From Temnothorax longispinosus (taxonomy: Eukaryota > Arthropoda > Insecta > Hymenoptera > Formicidae): a DNA stretch of 64,000 nucleotides. The translations under genes were made by a program, and so were the position numbers. The notes below the pieces were generated by a model. It ran no database searches, had not been told where the DNA came from, and saw only the letters and a program-made list of their open reading frames with translations. Numbering within the stretch: the first letter of the stretch is position 1; each line of letters opens with the position of its first letter. Below are positions 37,174 through 51,961 of this stretch, in pieces. The stretch lies in assembly GCF_030848805.1 (NCBI RefSeq), contig NC_092359.1, positions 17,697,579 through 17,761,578 on the forward strand. The letters are read 5' to 3'.

Positions 37174-39765
37174 CCGCTTACGTCGTGCTTTCGACTTCGT
37201 GCCTCACACACATTAGCATAAATAACACACCGCGTGCGCGTCTATAATTCGCCGGCGAATCAATAACACGTAAACGAACTCCGTGAACTCCGCGCGCGTG
37301 GATGATGAGCGAAACGCGCTCCGAAAACGTTTCTCGGCGATTCGACCGACGTATCAGGAATCAGCAGCTAATCGGGCAACAGCATGTAAATTAATTTACA
37401 CGAGTTTATGCGTAAAGAGACGTTATTGCGAATAACCATTTCGTCAGCGTTTCTGCTGCAATCAACGGCGCTTCGGAAGTTTTCGAAATTTCATTTCGAA
37501 ACCTCTTTCGATTTCGTCGCGTGAGAAAACGCTCGTTCGAACCTGATATCTGGGTCAACCACGTCGGCGCGGGCGCTTCGGCAACGGTTTTGAGAGCGAG
37601 ATCCGTGGTGAAATCGACGTAACAGCGCAAAATTGTAACGCACATATCGGGAGTGTACGCACGCGCTCATTCGCGATTTATTGAAATCGAGTATTGAACG
37701 CGGCCCTGCAGCGATAATATTCGACGTTATTATCGTCGAAGCATATGCGGTCTCGATATCTGGGCTATCTTTGATCGCGTAAATAGGTACGCGGATTATA
37801 AAACCTTCGTATTCATCTCTTAAATATCCAGATTTCAATCGCTGAGTTTTCAAATATTATATTCTCCGTATCAGCGGCTCACGATCTTTCGTATTTCATC
37901 GTACTGTAAAATCGAGAGAAATAATTGAAAGCAACTGAACTATTCGTTTCCTATATAGGTATAATATTCACATATATTTACGCCAATATATAAAATCCCT
38001 ATCAGATTAATTAAAAAATATTTTAAGAATCAATTTCTCTCGATTAAATCGATGGAATTTTTAATTGTCGTGGAACCGATCGTCTTCGTATAATATTTGC
38101 GAAAGCTAAGACAAGGGAAAGTTCGTGGAAACTGTAAATTATTAGACTACTAAACTTATCAAACTTATCAAAGTTTAGAATTGGTTTAATGATTTACAGA
38201 AGAAGAGGGTTTCATCTCCGCCTCCGCTTCCAGCTCAATTTCATCTCCCCGTTTCAAAGTGTTAGCAGGTAGAAAACATGGCCGTTACTTTAAGAAGCCA
38301 CCAGATTTGAATTATAATAACTTCATATTCAAACGTACCCATTATAATGTCTTTAGTTACATGTGTGTCAATTTCGATGACTCGATGCCGATCGACTAAC
38401 TTTCAAAAGAACCGTCATTCATTACGATACGTATTTCGCAGATGTCACCGATAGTAATTCGGGCGCGTGATTTAATTTCTCTATCTCTCTAAGTCTGAAC
38501 AAGGCTTAAATCTTGGTATGAAGGACGCATCTACGTAACCAAATAGAGTCTCCTTTTCTTCCTATGTACTCCGATTCGAGAAAACCGCGCGAGGATCCTC
38601 TCGCGCTCGACGGCGCGTCATACGCAATTTACAAATTAGTCGGAAGTCCATCGTTAAGCTGAGCCATCGATCTCGATGCTACCGACCCACTCTGGACGCG
38701 CGTCCTGACTACTGCCGGGATCAATGACTTTCCCATCGACGGCGTATAGCGTGCCTTATATGCATGTTTACTTCCCCGTGGGACTCGGCCGCCAGTTAAA
38801 ACGCGGGACAAAAGCCGTTTTCCTTCTGTCGCTTTTCTTTATATTCTCATAAATTTGTATGGCAAAAATCAGGCTCCCCCTCGTCGCTCGCAATCAGACC
38901 ACTTCCTCCGTCCGTCCCCCTTGTCTGTCGGCCACTGCTTCACCTTTGCGTCACCAAGAGAAACACGCGGCGACGCGGAGGAGGGTGAGAAAGGGCGAGG
39001 GACAGCAAAAAGGGAATAAGCCGGGAGCGAACGAACGGGAAGCCAGCTATGACGACGAGGACGAGAACGATGATGACGCGCATTCAATCTGATTGCCACC
39101 GTGGTGGAAGAAGTAAGAGAAGAAGAGAGAAAGAGGGAGAGAGAAACTTCTCCTGTCGAGATAGAGAACAGGGGGAGGCGGAGGAGATCGGGGCATTTAT
39201 GTCGTTTGCCGTATCTCACCGTGAAATGGATTCGGGAATGTCTCCCCGACGCGGGGGAGATGAAAATTCGTATGACAATGATCAAGGGACGCCACGCGAT
39301 TATCCTCCGTCGCCGGAAAAACGTGCCTGGATTCGCAGCAGGTGCGTCCGTCCTTTAATAAGACCCGGCGATCACATCGCTCGCCTCCTGAATTAAATCC
39401 CGACGCGTGCCACACGAAGTATCGCGTTTTGCTTATATACAATATATTTTAGTGGTACAACGCTGGTAATTACTTTAACAGATGCTGACAATATGATGAA
39501 TAATTGATATTACAATTAATACTAACAAATATCAGTAGCGCAATTAATTATAACGCAACTGTATAACGATTACTTCAATAAATGCTAATAATGTAACAAT
39601 ATGATTATTCGAGTAAACGAAAAAAAAACATGTTTGAAAGAGATTTTCTTTTTAAGAGTAACTCTTATACATTTGTATAATGCGTTACGGAACTTTGTGT
39701 GTAGGAATTCATTTTCATTATAATGACCGTAAAGGAGCTTTCTAAGGATTATAAGTATTCCATGC

Positions 39766-39965
39766 CACTGTAAAAAATGTAATGTCCCAGAAAGTCCACT
39801 CTAAATTTTGTGTTAAAATAACTCATGCACTGTGTTATTTTTTACATTTAGAAATGTTATATCGACTAAAATAACATTTCTAAATGTAAAAAATAACACA
39901 ATGCATGAGTTATTTTAACACAAAATTTAGAGTGGACTTTCTGGGACATTAAATTTTTTACTGTG
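39766..39965. mobile_element. 200-bp foldback MITE
   Basis: Ends are CACTGTAAAAAAT and its counterpart ATTTTTTACTGTG. Inside, AATGTCCCAGAAAGTCCACT, AAATTTTGTGTTAAAATAAC and TACATTTAGAAATGTTAT all pair with the opposite arm. Only about 15 bases of loop remain, centred near 39866. The arms differ by only a few bases, so the insertion is young. I cannot see an unambiguous target-site duplication, and the superfamily is undecided. Confidence 0.88.
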
Positions 39966-42900
39966 TGACAGTGCGAAGGAAGAAACTCCGCTTCATATCC
40001 TCTCAGGTTCGGGGACGTTACATCTAAATTATGTAGCCTTCTTAACCCCAACTCCGTTCCAAGTGACATCCTAAGCTTTCGAAGTGGGATCCGAAAGAAA
40101 CACGCGTGCTTCACACCCTTCATCGAAGGGAGGGCCCCATGTCGATGGAGTCAAAAATCTAGAGCAGCAATTTAGTGTTACGAATTGACGGCATTACGAA
40201 CGGCTGTTTCGCAGATTTATGCCCATTGGGAATTTAGCGGAGCGTAGTCGTTCGCACCAGCATCAATAGACGCAACGTAATTATACAGCTGTAATTTAGG
40301 TATATAGCTTATGTTACTTATGTATTAAGTATAACGGGGTGCCATAATATCAGGATTTTTGACGAATTCAAGTCTGCATCTTCTTATAGAAAATTTAGGA
40401 AAAAACAGACATTATTTTTTGCAACGTAATTGTTCAACGCTGAATACCTCGATAAAGAAATCTCGAGTCAAAATGTACAAAGATAAAATATACTCTGTGA
40501 TCTAAATAAAAATTAGAAGCCGGTTTTATTATTTAACTTTCCAAGACTCGGGATTCACGAAGAAGCGAATTCCTACAAATTGGAGAACTTTATCGTTGAT
40601 CAGCGTTGAAAATTACCATTGGACTCTTCGATCAAAGGAGAAGACGTGAAATTGACTAAAGAACCCGGCTTGAAGTTGAAAGTCTCGCGGCGCTCTGAAT
40701 ACAATTTCCTCGCGACGGGGAAAAGTTAAACTTGAACACCGGCTGCGTAGAATCGCACGGTGCAGCGCGCTCCTGTCCTCGCACAATGCGTTCTAATTCT
40801 GCCTCGGACACTCGTTACGTAACCGTGCGACCATGCTGAATAATAGGCGTCCGCTCGCGTGAATCTAAAATCGGCCGAGAGCCGAGTGTCGTCTCGTCTC
40901 GTTACTTACGTCGGATTAGAATCGGTATGCGCGCGACACGCCCGACTTTCGCGCTCGTATACGAGGAACGTCTCGGACGAACGAAGAAAGTTGTAACCTT
41001 GCCATTTTCTCAGGGGAGGGGAGAAAAAAAGTAAACCCGAAGGCGTTAACGCACGACGCGATCATGTAACGCCGTTTTGCGCGTCGAGGTGATTTATTGC
41101 GTAATTTATTGAGGCAGCGTTCGCGCAAAGTGCATTCTAAGCAATCGATTTATTTCGGTTTACGCGAGCACGTCCGTTAGCACGTCAAAGCGTGCAATAC
41201 TTAATTATACACTCGACTGCAAAACGACTGTGATGCACCGATATATTATTAGCTGTTAATTAGCGAATGTATGTTAATCGCGTAATTCAATCGCGTTTAA
41301 TTCGAAATTACGTTTCGATAATGTTGTTCAACGTGGAGGAACGATCGTGAGGAATTATCGGCGGGTATCTTATTAGCGCAAAAATAACGCCTATATTTCG
41401 GTCGCGCATAATAATTTCATCGGCCGACGACAAGCGGCTTCGTCACTTTTTGAAGCGTGATAGACGACTTCGTAGCGCAGTTTCCGCGTTACGGGCTCAC
41501 GCTATCATCCGCTGTGCAATTTCGCCTCCTCTCGTCGTGCGGGATCGATTACTCCGGCTTGCCCGAAGACGCAGCGAGAGAGAAAGAGAGAAAGAGAGAG
41601 TGGCGTGGAGAGGGTTCTAGAACTTCTCTCCCGCTTCCCGTGATCCGCCATCAATCATTCTGTAACTTTTGCGGAAGCCTCGGTTGCAAAGGGGGTTTGC
41701 GAGGGCGACACGACTACCGTTACTGGCGTAATTTTAGAGTACGACCGATCAACAAAGGCCTGTACTGTTCTTCTCTTTCATTTCCCCCCTCTCTCTCTCA
41801 TTCTTTCTTTTTTTCGCCTGGCATCGAGCGTGATGTCATGGTGCGCTGTCAACGCGAGACGATGCAAATCCGCGTCGTCATCGAAGTAATGGAATCAAGC
41901 TTGCAAATAGCGCTCTCTTTCCCTAGACCTCTCTTTCCCCGACGCGAGATTGCCGTGTTCTCGTAAAAATGTTACGTTCCGCGCGCTGACGCGCTGCGGT
42001 TCCGTAAATCGATCGGCGAGCACGACTCTTTTTATAGACGCGAGGGACGGGAGGCTATACTAATCCGTTTATGTTGATCCGTCGTAATAAAACACACGCT
42101 CGTGGACTCGGATCCATTTGCGTCGCAAACGTGCGTGAATATTTATTTGTGGATCGCGGAAAACGGCTAATTGTGAGCACAGAGTGCGTCGCTAAAATTA
42201 AAGTCGAAAGTAATGAGGCAACTGTGACATAAATACAATTCGTACGTGCCATGGCGTCGAATAAATAATTAGCGCACGGTCCTGCTGCATGCGCGCGCGT
42301 TTCATCGTCGCAATTGCGCGACAACAAAATTTGACATTTAAATTATAACGCTATTAAACGTACAGCACGATCGCGCATATTCGTTGCTGAAGGAACACGT
42401 GGTTAATAGTAACGATAGTAAATACCTACATATGCAACACGCGAGCGGGTATAATCACCGTATCACACCGCTCGCGCGGCCGCACTTGTTTTCGGATCGT
42501 TTATTTATAGGACGGAGGAGGGCAATATCGGTCAGCGCGCGATATAGGTCACGTCGATACTCACTCGGCGGACCCGGGCACGGCCTGGAGTTAAGGGAAA
42601 TTATATCTTTGCGGTCGCATCTCTCGTTCCGATCGAGCGTCCGTAGCGTGAAAGTGATTGTAGGAGAAACGTGTCACGGCGGCTTATAGAAACTTGGCGC
42701 TTCCCGCAGATCGGACACCTCCAATCGTTCCTAATTAATTTCGCCTGAATTAATTTATTCATCCCGTTTATCCGCGATACCGGTACTGTTCGAGCAACTT
42801 TCGAAACGCGTCGGGAAATATATAGTATCTAAGGTTGACAGATTAAGATGTGCGCAATTTATTATGTTTGAACCTACATTTTGAAAGTGCTTGACGAGGC

Positions 42901-44048
42901 GTTTCGAATTAAATCATCGCGACGTCGTAGTCGAATTTATAATTGTAGCTACTATAGCTACAGATATATTAAATAAATGAAAGCATATTCGCTGTTTATA
43001 TATATTATCGCGCAAACTGCTCTTGAAGTGACGATAAAGTGGGTCTTAAACCTGCATCTTCTCCTCTGTAAGTATATTAACAAGATGGAGTTAAAGCGAT
43101 ATTCATGTCTTTATGCACTCTCAAACTCGGATAAATTTCCATCTGCGGTTGTAACTCCGGTTTGCAACTTAGATTCAATTTGCGAGAGCGGCAATTCTGG
43201 GTCCCGCGGCAACTCCATTCGTGCTGCAATTGCTGCGCCACGCAGTGTCGGAGGCAGCCGCATCGTGCGCGACCGGGAGCACTGAAATTCCCCGCAAACC
43301 ACAGAATTTCGAGCAGCCCTCGTGCCCTCGATCGTGATCAATGACGTAAGGAGGGGGGGGACCGTGTTCCTCTGTCACGGGTCAACAAATTCGGATCTGT
43401 AGGTCGCATACCAGGGCTCGGCACAGCGCTCGGCAGAGCGTTCGCGATACCAGTGCCCGAGGACCCGAGGAACGTGACTGGCACTGGCGCTGGCTCGTAT
43501 TGATTAGACGTATACGACGTAACCGGGGCCCAGGCCCGCGGCTCGCTTCCCGGGCCTCGATTTCCCATCAATCATCCCGTAACTCCGACGGGAGCTCTTC
43601 GATCGTCAAGGGCGAGGCCGGCCGGTTGTTCCGAGGCGCGTTTGTACGAGGCACTCGAGTTAGACACTTGAATTGTGTAATTCGTTCTGCGATTGGCTAC
43701 GCGACGCTTAATAAATCCACGATAGGGCAATAAAATTCTTTTTCGTTCATTGATGCGATCCGGGCACGTGTTCTGTAAGATACACGAGATTCGATCTAGA
43801 TAAGCATTCATTACTCACCATCTTGAAAAAAATAAATAAATTTAAAGTTTTTATATGTTACATTTTTCTTTCCGATGCTTTACAATACGCTCATATGAAG
43901 CACAAAATTAATTTTTCGAGAAGAAAGTGTAAAACGAGAAAATATAATTAAGATATTTCGTATATTATATGGGTTAACACGATTTCCTAGTAACACGAAA
44001 ATAAAAGAAAAAATTTGCGCAACAAAAATAAAACTGATTTGCACACGC

Positions 44049-44077
44049 AATGCCATTTTAAAATTTAAAATGGCATT
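44049..44077. other. 29-bp near-perfect palindrome with adjacent TATA box
   Basis: AATGCCATTTTAAA pairs with TTTAAAATGGCATT around one central base step. A canonical TATATAAAAG follows at about 44096-44105 on +. This could be a promoter or a short repeat; no gene follows that I can recognise. Confidence 0.5.
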
Positions 44078-44872
44078 TATATAGTTTAGAGGGACATATA
44101 TAAAAGTGAGAAATATTTCTCTAACTCGCAGCTCAAAAAGTACACGTGATGCATTGCACGTTAATTTAGCTCGAGTGAAAAGTGTTGGAGTGGCGTCAGA
44201 TCGTGGCTCGAGTGGCTCTAAGAGTCATGGGGCACAAGAGAGCCAACACGCCAGATTTGGGGGCGGGCCGACCCCCCCCCCCCAGGGGGAAACACGTAGG
44301 AGGATATCGCGTGAACAGGGGGAAGGACGTGGAAGTGTCTCCGGTTCGACGGTGTGGGTTCGTACGTGTGCGTGATAGACAGGGCGCGGGCTAGGGGGAA
44401 AGACTTTAGAGCCCGGTTCGGCACTCTAATCCCGGCGCCTTTACCCGGTTTTCACCCCTGCACCCGCCCTGTATCCGCCTCACCCCTGTGTGTCCGCCCT
44501 CTCCCGACTGTCTTCTATCGATTTACCCGTGCACCGAGTGCAGCTCGGTTGGCTGGTACGTTGCAGCTAGCGCATCGCCGTCGGACTCGCGAGAGCACGG
44601 CAAAATCTCATGTTGGTTCCGTGACAACAGAAAGGTACGTTTGCCGAATGAAAAGAGAAACGAACGGGAGGAGGAAGCGAATTCTTCAGGCAGCACTTTT
44701 CGTCGCCGTGGTACAAATAAATATTAGCGGAATAACTCGATGCACTCGAAACTTGTGAATTTTTACAGATTTCTTCCTTTCGCCGCCGTGGAAAAATCTA
44801 CGAAACGTAGCTCGACTCTTCCGCTCGAAGCTGAAGGCAAAAACCTCACTCGGCAGCTCTCTCTCTCTGATG

Positions 44873-44892
44873 TTAGGTTGTCCAATTAATTT
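44873..44892. mobile_element. Possible mariner-type terminal fragment
   Basis: TTAGGTTGTCCAATTAATTT begins like the inverted repeat of insect mariner elements (TTAGGTTG...). No transposase frame and no matching right end were found nearby, so at most it is a solo relic. Confidence 0.25.
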
Positions 44893-47800
44893 TTAAACTT
44901 TTTAATTTGGTTTAAGTATAACGTTTAAAATGCAATTAGTCTCATCAAGCTAGTTAACGCTCGCAAATAACTAAATCTTTTGTATGAAATTACAGTGTCG
45001 TGAAAAATGTACCGTACTTTCGCGGTACTTTATACTTTGCGAAAAACGACGCGACTATAAATGTTTTGTCACAATTTATCAAAGATACTCTGTATTTTAC
45101 AAGGCAGTTGAGACCCACTGACACAGAAAGGAGCTCTTCTCGCGCAGAAAATAAAGGAAATAAGAAATCTAAGCGATGGCTTTACAGTTACTCGATACGT
45201 CGAAGGAAAATATCCGCCTAAACGGCTGCAGTGCGCACACGTTTCCATAAATGTTCTCCGTTTTTCTCCGTGGATTTTTGCGCGGTACGTGATTAGGGGT
45301 ATTTATCGCGAGACCTCGTGGAAGAACGTAGGTTAAGCGGCCAGAAGTAGGGTATACGTAGTAACCGTTCGTAAATGATCCGAAATCAGATCAAATCTAC
45401 TTTTGCGATCGCTGACCGTATATCCCATTTTCCGATACATATATTTAGAATTGGGCCGTTACGCTTTATTTAGTTAATCTCTGATTTTCGATCCGGACGG
45501 AGAGGGAGAGAGAGGAGGCGGTTGGTTCTCATGCAATCTCGGTTTAGATCGGCTTTGCCGGGAGATCTCATGCCGTTGATGCCAATAATTGCAATGTCTT
45601 TTTAATGACATCGCGTAACGAACATGATAGTATTCGCTATGGAATTAAGCTACGCGATCTAAGTCTCCAAGCCGATTAAGCTCGTTAGCGGCGTATTTAG
45701 ACAATCTCGTTTTTCTGGAAATATCTATAGCGCTCCCTTTTTAGTTAAATTAATAAGTAGTGCAACGTTATATAATAAAAGTTCTTGTTAATTTTCTCAT
45801 ATAAACGAGAGTCACGTACGACATGTTTGAACTATGACATGCATATGGCTGCAAGTGTATGTTATATTGCTAAGCTATTATTGACGATATAAATAATTAA
45901 GAAATTACATATATATATATTGTATATATAATATATATATATAATGTTCTCTTTTTTTTCTACCGTTCCATCCATTACATACCTACTCTTAATCAGATCC
46001 TGCGACTCAATTTTTATGTTAATCTCACGATCTACGATCGCAATCCCCGCGGGAAACTTCGCTGATACCGGGGGCTCAATTTCGACAGTTAGATAATCAA
46101 GCTGCACGTGTTTAAATTCCAATTTTTTAGCGTCGGTAAAAACTTTAAGCCGTAGAGAGGTCGGATGAGACGGGGGGATATAAGAGTCGTGAGCTGATGC
46201 GTCTCCCTCCCCCCTTCCTCGCGATTTCAATCCACGCTCGAGGGGAGTCATCTCATGGGGATTAACGATGATTAGGCAGGTCGGCGCGCGAACCGTTTTA
46301 GCCGTCTCTAACGATCGCCCATCGAGTCGATCGAACGATGAGATCGTTGCACGCGTGATCGGAATGCGAGAGAGCGAACTTGAGACAGCGCGGAGAGTTG
46401 CAAGGGGTTGGGTCGAAAGGGGTTTAGCAAGCCTTAGAAATGTCTAGGGTTCCACCCCGTCCTTGAAGAGCTTTAGGTCGCTCGCTCGTATTTCAGCGCG
46501 GGTTATACCTACTCTCGAGACGAGAGATCTCGTGTCGAGGCGACGTTGCTGACTTCGATGACCTCATTTCTACCGTTTACTACGAGATTATTCACGTTAA
46601 TTCTCTCTCCCTTTCCTCGCGCTGTAAGAAGCGGCAGCGCATCAATCCGTTACTCGCCGGCGAGTTTAAATTAATGAGGCCTCAAGCTCGTCAAGCACGT
46701 CTAACGCGCCGAACTTAATTGCGAGTCGCGGTTGAACGAAAGTCGCGCGAAATTTATAGCCCGGATAGAAATCACGCCAGCCTTGTTACGCGAAGATCGG
46801 GCAAATGACGCGATGAGTCGTTCGCGGGTCGAGGAGCCGAGAAGTGAATCGTTGAGAACGCGTTAATAAATAAATTTTAATATCAACGGTCACATAATTA
46901 CGACGGACCAACCGCGCGAACCGGAATCAGCGTAGCTGCTTTATAAAATGTCACCTCCGGCTTTAAATCAAAATAATTCGTTTTTTTTTGTTAAACCTTC
47001 TTAAATTCCTCGTAGCTTCTAGCTTGTCTCTTGCTAGCGCATTGTCGTTTTGTCGTTTGTTCGCTGCGATATCCTTGATTTCTATCTTGCTAATTATACT
47101 TGCATGCAACGGGATTACCACGTATACACTTTTGAAAACTCGCGGTCGCTCGCGATAACGCCTGGCGATTTACGAGCGGGACGCGAAGGCGCATCGCGTC
47201 GCGCGTTGCGCGCGCTCGTCGTAAAGAGTGGTAACGCTAAATGCAGCAGCGCGACGATAATCCGCTGGCCTTTGAAGACCCGTTCGCTCCGCGACGTTTT
47301 CCGGGAACTCGGCGTGAGGAGTAAAAACCCCGACGCATAATACGCCTTGCAATTTATTCGCGTGCACGCGTCGCGTTAAGTACACGCATAACGTATGTAC
47401 ACGCGCGGCGGCGACGCACCTGTACTCCGAGGAACGGTACACGGTCGGAGGGAAAAAGCGAAGGAAAGTGAATACCCCAGCCGACCTGTGCGCGATTGAC
47501 GGCCTCTCGTCTGTGTGTATAGCGGGTGCCCTCATCACGCGGAATTACATCTGAAAAGGTGGCTCTTAAGGACGACCGGTTGTTGTGAAAACAGAAGTCC
47601 CTCCTCTCGACGGCGCGGCGCGTGCGATTTGTACGGGGAATTTATTGAGTTACCACGTAATGGAGGATTCCCTCGAGTAAGAGGCATTCGGTGGCTAGGA
47701 AATGGCATGTGCTTATTAATCGCGCGTTCTTTAATGGAATGGTATATATTTTTAGCGAGCGAGCGTCGTTAATTTCGTAAGTTTTCGCCCGAGATTATTG

Positions 47801-49324
47801 GAAATCGATCGATCCGCTAACGACGTTTCAGCGGCGTGGAATTAGACATACGAAAATATCCCGTGTCAGATCCAAAAGGGATAACGAGAAGCGGAATATA
47901 ATTTCGATCGATCAGGCACGAATCACGGCGGGTCAACCAAAGTTCGTTTTCCATTTCCAGCAAGAATAATTATAAGGATGACATCGTGGCTCCGTAACAA
48001 AAGTTTGTGTGCCGAAATTAAAATAGTACGAAATAAGTAAAATGAATAAAATGAGAAAATTGGATCAAGTATTGAAAAAATAATTTAAGATTTAAAAATC
48101 TTCCAAGAAAAGGATCAAGAAGAGAGACCTATCTTGAATCGTGTACTTAAGAATGTAAAAGCTAAAGTTATATCTTACGTAAAAGTAATATCTTACGTCT
48201 GTTATATGTATATACAAGTAACACAATGTAGAAACTATAAAATATTTAGATATAAACGTGCGCGGAAAGTCGTTGCAGATAACGGATTTAGCATCGGAAA
48301 AGCTGGTCGTTCTCCGCTCTCCTTAACCATTGCCGCCGTCGCGTCGGGATTAGAGGTATAATAGCTGAAATAATTGGCATCCGCGGACAAGAGGAAAGCC
48401 TTCGCAGCGCAAAGGTTTACATCCACGGAGGCCAAATTGCTGCTAATTGGCCGCGGGAGAATGTACGAGCGTCTCAATTCCGCGCTACGAAAGCGGGAAA
48501 GGGAACGTGATGCAAGACATTGTATGCTAATGCTAAGGCTATCGGAGACGTGTCCTCTCGGCGCGGCATACGGGGTGCATCCTCGTATGTGCAACGTCGC
48601 GATCGATCGCCGAGCGTGAGTTACAGCACGAGCGTCCACGGGTCAAAGGGCGAAGCTATTTCTAGGCAGTCGTTACCATTCGTCATTTTAACCCGAGCCG
48701 ACTGCTCGACGTCGCTCGGATGCTCTTGTGAGAAACGCGCGGCGTGAAGAGTCTTTCAATTCCTCGTAACCCGACGCGATACTTGGCTAAATAAAACGGA
48801 CAGCTAATTTGCGACCGAAAGAAAGCACGTAAGTCGGCGATTAACGCCGACGCAATAATTTCCGCCGTTGGAAAGCCGCGCGCCGTTTCGATGATTCGAG
48901 GCGGAATGGCACGGACGGAATCGTCATCGTTCCTGTGAAAAGGACGCCCCGGGTGACTTCGTAATAGGTGCTTTCATCTTTAACGTCGTATCAGCAGTTC
49001 GACGTGTCACGCGTCAGCGTTTAGCGAGAGGTTCCCGTACTTAACGATCATTGTACTTAACGAAAGATCGTGAATCTAATTGCAACGACGGGGCATAGGG
49101 TGTACCTTCTTGTTTACGTGGAACAGGATTGCGCGAGGATAGGGGGATATCTGACATGTGGCCAATGTGGACATGTGTGTTTATCTTTTCCTATAATAGA
49201 ACCGTCAATATAATTCAGTCAATCGCACGTCACGCGAGAAAGAGAAAGCGAGAGAATACTTTGTACGCGCATTTTTCCCTATCTTTTTTCGAAAATTCTA
49301 TTATAAAGAATAAACACGAATACT

Positions 49325-49383
49325 GCTATATTATAATATTGCTATATTATAATATTATACTTGCGTAGTCGTGTTACGCAAGT
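49325..49383. repeat. 16-bp tandem repeat followed by a 9-bp hairpin
   Basis: GCTATATTATAATATT occurs twice in tandem (49325-49340, 49341-49356). It is followed by ACTTGCGTA (49359-49367) and its exact complement TACGCAAGT (49375-49383). Confidence 0.9.
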
Positions 49384-51961
49384 TAAAGTTACGCGAGTGA
49401 GTCGTGTAAATTTAATAAAATAAGTTAGAAAATATGTATAAAGATAGAAAATTAGTTGGAAACTTGCTTAGATAAAGATAGAAATTCAGTCTTAAACTTG
49501 CTTATAACTCATTATTATAAATTCAACAATAAAAGTTTTAAGTAGTTTGCACAGAAATAACATTACTTTCTTGGATCCTTTATATCTGTTGTTTTATTTC
49601 TAGCATCTGTCTCTTTGAATTAATTAGAACTGGCTTGTCATTTGCTTCCGTTTATCTTATTTTTAATTTTAAGCTTTCCCGAATAAAATAGAAATTTTTA
49701 ATAGCGACTACAATATACGTATAGTATTGTATTTATAGAAGAAGAGAAGACGCTATTTCCATCCGTTTGAGAAATCTGAGAAATGCATATCGCATTTAAT
49801 TACGAAAAATACGTGGTTGCAAAGTATCGAAAAAATAATAAAGATTAACGCGATTTAACGTGAAAGAAAGCCACAGCGTTTCAAGAGTTTTTTTTTCTCT
49901 TTCGGTCAAATCGACGGCCTTTCGCAAGACCGATCGCGGCTATGACAGTCGCGATGAGCCGCGCACCCTACGCTCGGCAAGGGTGTCGTCTCATCGACGA
50001 GTCACCCCGAAATAAAAAAAGGGGTCCCCAGGGTCGTCGTCTATGAAGGTAGAAGTGATACGCACGAAAGGCGATGTTTTCGTTTCAACGCTCAACGACA
50101 GTTATGGAACATCTCTCTAACACACGCGCACGCATACACACACAGCGGAGGAGGGACGCTCGGCTACGGATCAATATTACAGGTAGCTCTCTCTACTCCC
50201 CAGCTCTGCACCCCCGCTGCGCCCTCCGCGCCCTTCCTCGACCTATCCTCCCTCCCCCCTCAGACACCCGGTAATACCCGGCTTCGCGCGCGGGTAGGTA
50301 ACGCACGGTATATGTATATGTACGTGCACTAGCTCTATGCGAGTTCACGTGCATTTCTCCCCCTCTCTCTCTCTCTCTTTGGTTGCACCGTGCCGTGCAC
50401 GCTGCAGTTTTGTCACCCGGTATAGGCGGCTATTCTGGACTGTAATTTTCGCGAAGCGCGATAAATTATGGTGCCGCTCGCGAATACGACTGTCGTAAGT
50501 TCATGCGAGCGGGGGTGTGTTTCAAGTGCAAAGCTGCATGTTCGTTTGACTGGCGAGAGACACGCACGTTGCGTCATTACACGTGGCAAATCGGTCGTTG
50601 ATGGTCGCACGTTATCTGACGCGCTCGCTGTTTCGGTGAACCGAAGTACCCGCGAACGTCGAAGGCACAATAGACGCACAAAGTCGTGTCTCGGTGAAAC
50701 ATGTCACATATGATGAAGTGCCTGTGCTGTTAGAAACACAAGACATTTCGTAGGAAAAAAGGGTAATGTGCTTCAACTCACGTTAAGCCTCACACATACA
50801 ATCGCAATAATTAAATCATTCCGCAATGTTAACTCGGGAATGGTCACCTGGAGTGATTTTTACATAAAAAAAATAAAGCTCACGTTATAGTAATTTTAAT
50901 GTGCCGTGAAATTATTTCGTTTTTAAAATATTTTTTGGTTTCTCCTTACTTTTTTCAGAAAATATTGAGTTTGTTCTCAAATACTAATCAATTATAGAAA
51001 GATAAAAAATATGTAATTAATAACAATTAATTTGTTACAAATTTGTTAACATGTAATTAATAACGAGCAACCTCGTTTCCGGGTTAAAATACATTATTAT
51101 ACGCTCCTCTTTTTTACTTTTTATTGATGTAGCAGATGCGAAGGTAGAGTCGTCGAGTGTTTAAAAGCAACGACCATCGTTGTAATCGTCGTTCTGCTGA
51201 ATCGTGAAACCCGAGAAAAGGCAGGAGCAGCGAGCCTTCTGATATGGCCTGTACCGATAAAGCCGAGCAGGTAGGCGATACGACCGGCTGGCCTGATATA
51301 CGTGGGTGTACCGCACGGTGAGTGATAGCGTTATGCACGACCCGGTATAGGGGCTAACACATGTCACGAGCACGTGCTGATGCCCGCAACGCAGATACGA
51401 GCGCGTGCACTTAAACGCCGACGTGTTATTAAGAAACCTTACGAGCCGGAATTGCACGAACAACGGATTTTCCTCGACGATGGAAGTTGAGCGATCGTGT
51501 CGAACGGATGAAAGGAAAGGTACGATAGAAAGTACCGTCCTGCACGAGTAATAAAAATATTTTGAACGCTCTTTCTCTCTCTGTCCCCTCTCTCATTCTC
51601 TCTCTGCTCGAAAAAAATCCTGGGAACTTCCGCGATAGCTTTTGTGCGTCTCTCCGTGGCAAACTGTCAATTTTACTAACTACCCGCCGCCTGAAATATG
51701 GAGATAGGTCGGACGATGATCGGACCCCTCTAAATTACAGCCATCGCGCCGGCTGTTAACGATTATTATTTGTCAAACTGCAACGCAATTTCATGGTTCA
51801 AAGGTTTAATGGAAACGACGTTATCGCGAATTTTTCATGATTCAACTACTCGTGTAATAAAACGGATTTAGTACGTGTCAAAATATTAAATTTTTTTGTA
51901 CAGTTTTACATGAGACAAGTTTTTCCAATCGTTTGACCAAGAAAGGGAAACGAAAGTCTAT

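Noticed and set aside
37524..37545. GTTCGAACC resembling a tRNA B box
   Set aside because: The flanks do not form a T-arm stem, and no A box or acceptor stem is present.
39226..39341. Possible first exon on + (MDSGMSPRRGGDENSYDN...) ending at cagcag|gtgcgt
   Set aside because: All three forward frames and the reverse frames are open here because of composition, and I found no partner exon. It is attractive but unsupported.
43338..43571. Pro/Ser-rich minus-strand open frame that could be an orb2 N-terminal exon
   Set aside because: It has no convincing acceptor or donor of the required phase, and the sequence contains local GCCAGTGCC-type repeats that explain the composition.
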